A DNA stretch of 64,000 bases. Origin: Balanoglossus misakiensis. Its lineage: Eukaryota > Hemichordata. The stretch is from the NCBI GenBank assembly GCA_040954595.2, contig CM082576.2, positions 5,146,001 through 5,210,000 of the forward strand. The letters are read 5' to 3'. The notes under the pieces were generated by a model. It saw only the letters and a program-made list of their open reading frames with translations, made no database searches and was not told the origin of the DNA. Positions 62,501 through 64,000 of the stretch are shown here, one piece after another. The translations under genes and the position numbers were made by a program. Position 1 is the stretch's first letter. Each line of letters begins with the position of its first letter.

Positions 62501-64000
62501 AGAACTGTTTTGAAATAAAAGCAGAGTTAGCTTATAAAAATGGTTTACTAATAGGTATAATATGCTATGGAATGAATCATCTTTGATGTATAAATGGACG
62601 GAACAAATCATATTTGTATAAATCAGTTTCTCAATACATCTATTATATATATACCAACATATCAGATACAAAATCATTTGCCAACTGGATGTACGGTCAC
62701 TCATTTTTGACAACATGACATTTCTTTGTAGCTGTTGACTTTTGTTTGTTTGTTTGTTTTCTCAGTATGGAACACAAAAGAACAAATCCTAAAGAAGAAC
62801 TACTAACTGAAGAACTGCACAGTTTTATTCAAGTAAGTCATCCATCCAAACACTAATTTTATTGTCAGTGAACCGTCCCTCCAGAGAAGTAGTTTAAAAT
62901 GTATTTGAGTCCCAAGGACTCTTATACAAACTCCCTGTACAATCCTTATGCAATTTGCCTTGGTCAAAAAAGAATGTTTACTAAAAAAAATCCATGTATA
63001 TTCTTCAAAACATTGTTCAAAACTACCCTGCAGTATAATTGCAATGAAAATAGCAGGAAAGGTGTAATATATTTTAATTCATGTATAATCATGTCTAATA
63101 TAGAGAATTTGCATTTTGTATGTTCTCCTGTGATATCACAGACAACTGAAGTTTGTGTTCCATCTTGTTGGCTTTAGTTCTCTGTAATCAATGGATCACG
63201 ATCACACTGTGGTAGCAATTACGCCAGTAATTTATATTTTCTTTCACTCCTTAGAAAAGTACATACCAATTTATGAGGCAGGGTTTAATGGACTTTAATG
63301 TCGTGCTGTCAATCAATGACGTTTTGGTCTTAAAATAGTCATAAAAAGACAATTTCAAAGCGATTCTGTGTTTATCTGTAACATTTCGGCACGGCTCCTG
63401 TTAGAATCAATATTTCATGCCATATGTTTTACCGACACTATTCAGTCAAATTTTAAAATAATTGGTTTGCTCAATGATGATGCATGACTTGACATCGCCA
63501 AGTTTCTGAAACGGCCTTGACATATATCTGAATCGACTGAAGGCACACGGTTTGGTGAATTTCATTCCAGCCAGATAGAATTGTTGTTCATGTGAACCGC
63601 TCTACCCGCAGCCAATTCTCAAATGAAGTGTAAAAAATAGAACTTCTGGTATTTAGGATGTCTAGTTCTTTGCCCTTAGCCATGCCTTGGAAACTTGTTT
63701 GACCCCGGGTGGTTAATTTAGAAAGAGAGATAACAAGAAAGATTTAAATCATCTCCCTGAACACTGGCTACTGTGAAATGAAGTTTGTAAATTTCCAATT
63801 TTAGCTTTTAGAGTAGGCGGTGTGTTGTGTGTACGTTCACATGAATCAATTATTTGACCACAAAAAGATTTCTTCAATTCTCAGTATAAATTATTATTCT
63901 GAGTCAGAGAAGTATATTCTGGAGAAATATATATTGACAATTTTATTGCTTTCAGGTCATGTTAGCAAACCCCAAAGTTTGGTGCATACAGACCAGGGCA
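56520..64000 (+). CDS. TTC27: Tetratricopeptide repeat protein 27, N-terminal part (cut by window edge)
   Basis: Relative of human TTC27 and yeast Emw1, a TPR protein with poorly defined role. Exons: 56520-56601, 56883-57084, 57356-57476, 57816-57956, 58683-58785, 59639-59803, 60736-60863, 62002-62114, 62766-62832, and 63956 to past 64000; 389 codons so far of an expected 840 or so. Matches to the human protein include CEGSYDSIF, LQLFIQANWTGPPV, FHLECSYIYGYYYDYEQSK, TGALGKRTQFQ (split by an intron) and NPKVWCIQTRA at the edge. The part visible is the N-terminal alpha-helical region; the TPR array itself lies outside the window. The first 30 residues are poorly conserved, so the ATG at 56520, although followed by a consistent splice phase, is less certain. 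Confidence 0.94.

Overview
This is an intron-rich, AT-leaning window of animal nuclear DNA. It carries seven protein-coding genes and no bacterial-style operons. Six are one-to-one relatives of human genes at very similar protein lengths; the seventh is a TIR-domain protein with a layout I do not know from vertebrates. Short exons, GT-AG introns, cilia genes (DRC7, MOK) and frequent TACATGTA words suggest a bilaterian invertebrate, probably marine (hemichordate, echinoderm, amphioxus or mollusc grade). The species cannot be fixed from the sequence alone. Exon coordinates were read by eye from splice consensus and reading phase. Most sum to intact frames, but single-base errors are possible.

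Layout. (1) 211-7231, minus: CARS1, cytoplasmic cysteinyl-tRNA synthetase, 16 exons, about 747 aa. (2) 8160-9730, minus: PRORP, the protein subunit carrying the nuclease of mitochondrial RNase P. Only its N-terminal and PPR parts, half of the zinc site and the first part of the nuclease domain can be found. (3) 10348-13711, plus: PPP2R3C, a PP2A regulatory subunit, 11 exons, 452 aa. PRORP and PPP2R3C are head to head across a shared promoter, as in human. (4) 16702-31299, plus: MOK, a cilium-linked MAPK-like kinase, 12 exons, 502 aa, with a 69-residue N-terminal extension and a 6.5 kb intron. (5) 36983-43528, plus: a 653-aa protein with a lipidation motif, then ARM repeats, TIR and SAM. (6) 45701-56040, minus: DRC7, dynein regulatory complex subunit, 14 exons, 872 aa. 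(7) 56520 to beyond the right edge, plus: TTC27, the first 10 exons only. DRC7 and TTC27 are head to head (479 bp between start codons). The TIR gene and DRC7 are tail to tail, with poly(A) signals about 40 bp apart.

Functionally the window is a mixed housekeeping and cilium neighbourhood: tRNA processing and charging (PRORP, CARS1), phosphatase control (PPP2R3C), ciliary kinase and axonemal regulator (MOK, DRC7), TPR protein (TTC27). The ARM-TIR-SAM gene is the most novel item. It looks like a membrane-anchored putative NADase or immune/cell-death adaptor with domains in a different order from SARM1. Introns and intergenic stretches hold simple repeats, a 50-bp-arm foldback element in CARS1 intron 1, poly-G runs and CpG-rich promoter segments. 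I saw no transposase, reverse transcriptase, CRISPR array, rRNA or convincing tRNA.
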